From assembly GCA_942492375.1 (NCBI GenBank), contig CALOEL010000014.1:248001-312000 (forward strand): DNA of 64,000 nucleotides, read 5' to 3'. The position numbers were made by a program, and so were the translations under genes. This stretch comes from JAHEAO01 sp942492375. GTDB taxonomy: Bacteria; Pseudomonadota; Alphaproteobacteria; Rhodobacterales; Rhodobacteraceae. Positions 63,399-64,000 of the stretch are shown piece by piece; positions within the stretch are counted from its first letter, which is position 1, and every line of letters begins with the position of its first letter. A model generated the notes under the pieces. That model was not told the origin of the DNA. It did not search any database and was given only the letters and a program-made list of their open reading frames with translations.

Positions 63399-64000
63399 AT
63401 GAATCCCCTGCACGGCATTTTTCTGAAAATCGCCTCTGTGACGATCTTCGTTGCGATGGCGAGCCTGATCAAGGCAGCGGCGGGTCATGGCGTGCCGCCG
63501 GGAGAAGCCGTGTTTTTCCGGTCGTTTTTCGCCATTCCGGTCATTCTTGTCTGGCTGTCCGCATCGGGACGCCTGCATGACGGCCTGAAGACGGCGCAGC
63601 CTTTGGGTCATGTCTGGCGCGGGCTGGTCGGGACCAGTGCGATGGGGCTGGGTTTTGCGGGGCTGGGCCTGTTGCCGCTGCCCGAAGTGACGGCGATCGG
63701 CTATGCCGCGCCGCTTCTTGTGGTGGTGCTGGCGGCGATGTTTCTGGGCGAGCAGGTCCGGATCTACCGGTTGTCCGCGGTTGCGCTTGGGCTGGTCGGT
63801 GTCCTGATCGTGCTCTCGCCGAGACTGACGGTGATCGAAGACGCCGATATGCGGCAGACGCTGGGCGCGGTGCTGGTGCTGGGATCGGCGCTGTTCGCGG
63901 CGCTGGCGCAGGTGTTCGTGCGCAAGTTGGTGCAGCTCGAGTCGACCTCGGCGATCGTGTTCTACTTCTCGGTCTCGGCGACGGTTCTGTCGCTGGTCAC
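63399..64000 (+). CDS. EamA/DMT-family permease, N-terminal part (cut by window edge)
   Basis: The first 200 codons of a drug/metabolite-type transporter are visible. Six or more helices alternate in EamA repeat fashion: 'FLKIASVTIFVAMASLIKAA', 'GTSAMGLGFAGLGLLPLPEVTAIGYAAPLLVVVLAAMFLGE' (landmark) and 'LGAVLVLGSALFAALAQVF' near the edge. The frame stays open to base 64000. The ATG at 63399 is typical for the family. Transported compound unknown. Confidence 0.9.
   Translation, partial: MNPLHGIFLKIASVTIFVAMASLIKAAAGHGVPPGEAVFFRSFFAIPVILVWLSASGRLHDGLKTAQPLGHVWRGLVGTSAMGLGFAGLGLLPLPEVTAIGYAAPLLVVVLAAMFLGEQVRIYRLSAVALGLVGVLIVLSPRLTVIEDADMRQTLGAVLVLGSALFAALAQVFVRKLVQLESTSAIVFYFSVSATVLSLV

Overview
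The window is about 64 kb of GC-rich chromosomal DNA, densely packed with genes on both strands. Protein content and gene order point to a member of the Rhodobacteraceae/Paracoccaceae (Alphaproteobacteria). Pointers include a GT14/DUF5927-type glycosyltransferase, a Hint_2 'CFAAGTLI' protein, several tiny alphaproteobacterial proteins, the LptBAC-KdsD-RNase D order, and the CCCCGGAGGATATTT-type intergenic motif. This assignment rests on family knowledge, not on a database search. No phage, insertion sequence, CRISPR array or rRNA operon was seen. One tRNA gene (Leu, CAG) is present.

Layout. 1-5669: 3' end of a CCA-adding enzyme, then a translationally coupled trio (two ABC exporter half-transporters and a TrmA/RlmD-type RNA methyltransferase). 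5695-7755: a decayed L,D-transpeptidase, a CAP-domain lipoprotein, an intact Tat-type L,D-transpeptidase and a 62-aa exported peptide with a strong terminator. 7765-14539: ferrochelatase, a methyltransferase, ComF, glutaredoxin, nitrilase, MarR regulator, UbiG, proline iminopeptidase and a tandem CDGSH protein. 14629-20152: the rimP-nusA-ylxR-infB operon with a clear promoter, a leader terminator and an end terminator. 20175-25906: a 46-aa gene with palindromic upstream DNA, mutT-argJ-PPIase, and divergent secA. 26115-28676: two envelope proteins, the second a PstS-like/OmpA fusion. 28680-32755: radC, then dnaK-dnaJ with a heat-shock-like promoter; dnaK carries an apparent frameshift at an A6 run.

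33625-44808 is a surface-polysaccharide locus: an ABC-2 export permease, CysQ, a KdsB-type CMP-sugar synthetase, four glycosyltransferases, GalU, GalE and a two-part sulfotransferase-like protein. GalU and GalE supply UDP-glucose and UDP-galactose, KdsB activates Kdo, the glycosyltransferases build chains, and the permease exports them. CysQ would remove the PAP by-product of sulfation, so a sulfated glycan is a reasonable prediction.

44796-49761 (minus strand) is an envelope and stress locus reading tRNA-Leu, rnd, kdsD, lptC, lptA, lptB, hpf, ptsN. 49853-51658 holds an NDUFA9-like protein and UppP. 51810-58801 has gltD, two GFA-family genes and a frameshifted gltB, an unusual arrangement because gltB and gltD normally adjoin. 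58970-64000: Hint protein, MtgA, a glutathione transferase, QueG, a lytic transglycosylase lipoprotein, a 61-aa peptide with its own promoter, and the start of an EamA permease.

I found no unambiguous new defence or mobile system. The observations most worth checking are the two homopolymer frameshifts in housekeeping genes (dnaK, gltB), the sulfated-polysaccharide locus with its fused sulfotransferase, the rimP leader terminator, the palindromic control region of the 46-aa gene, and the PstS/OmpA pair.
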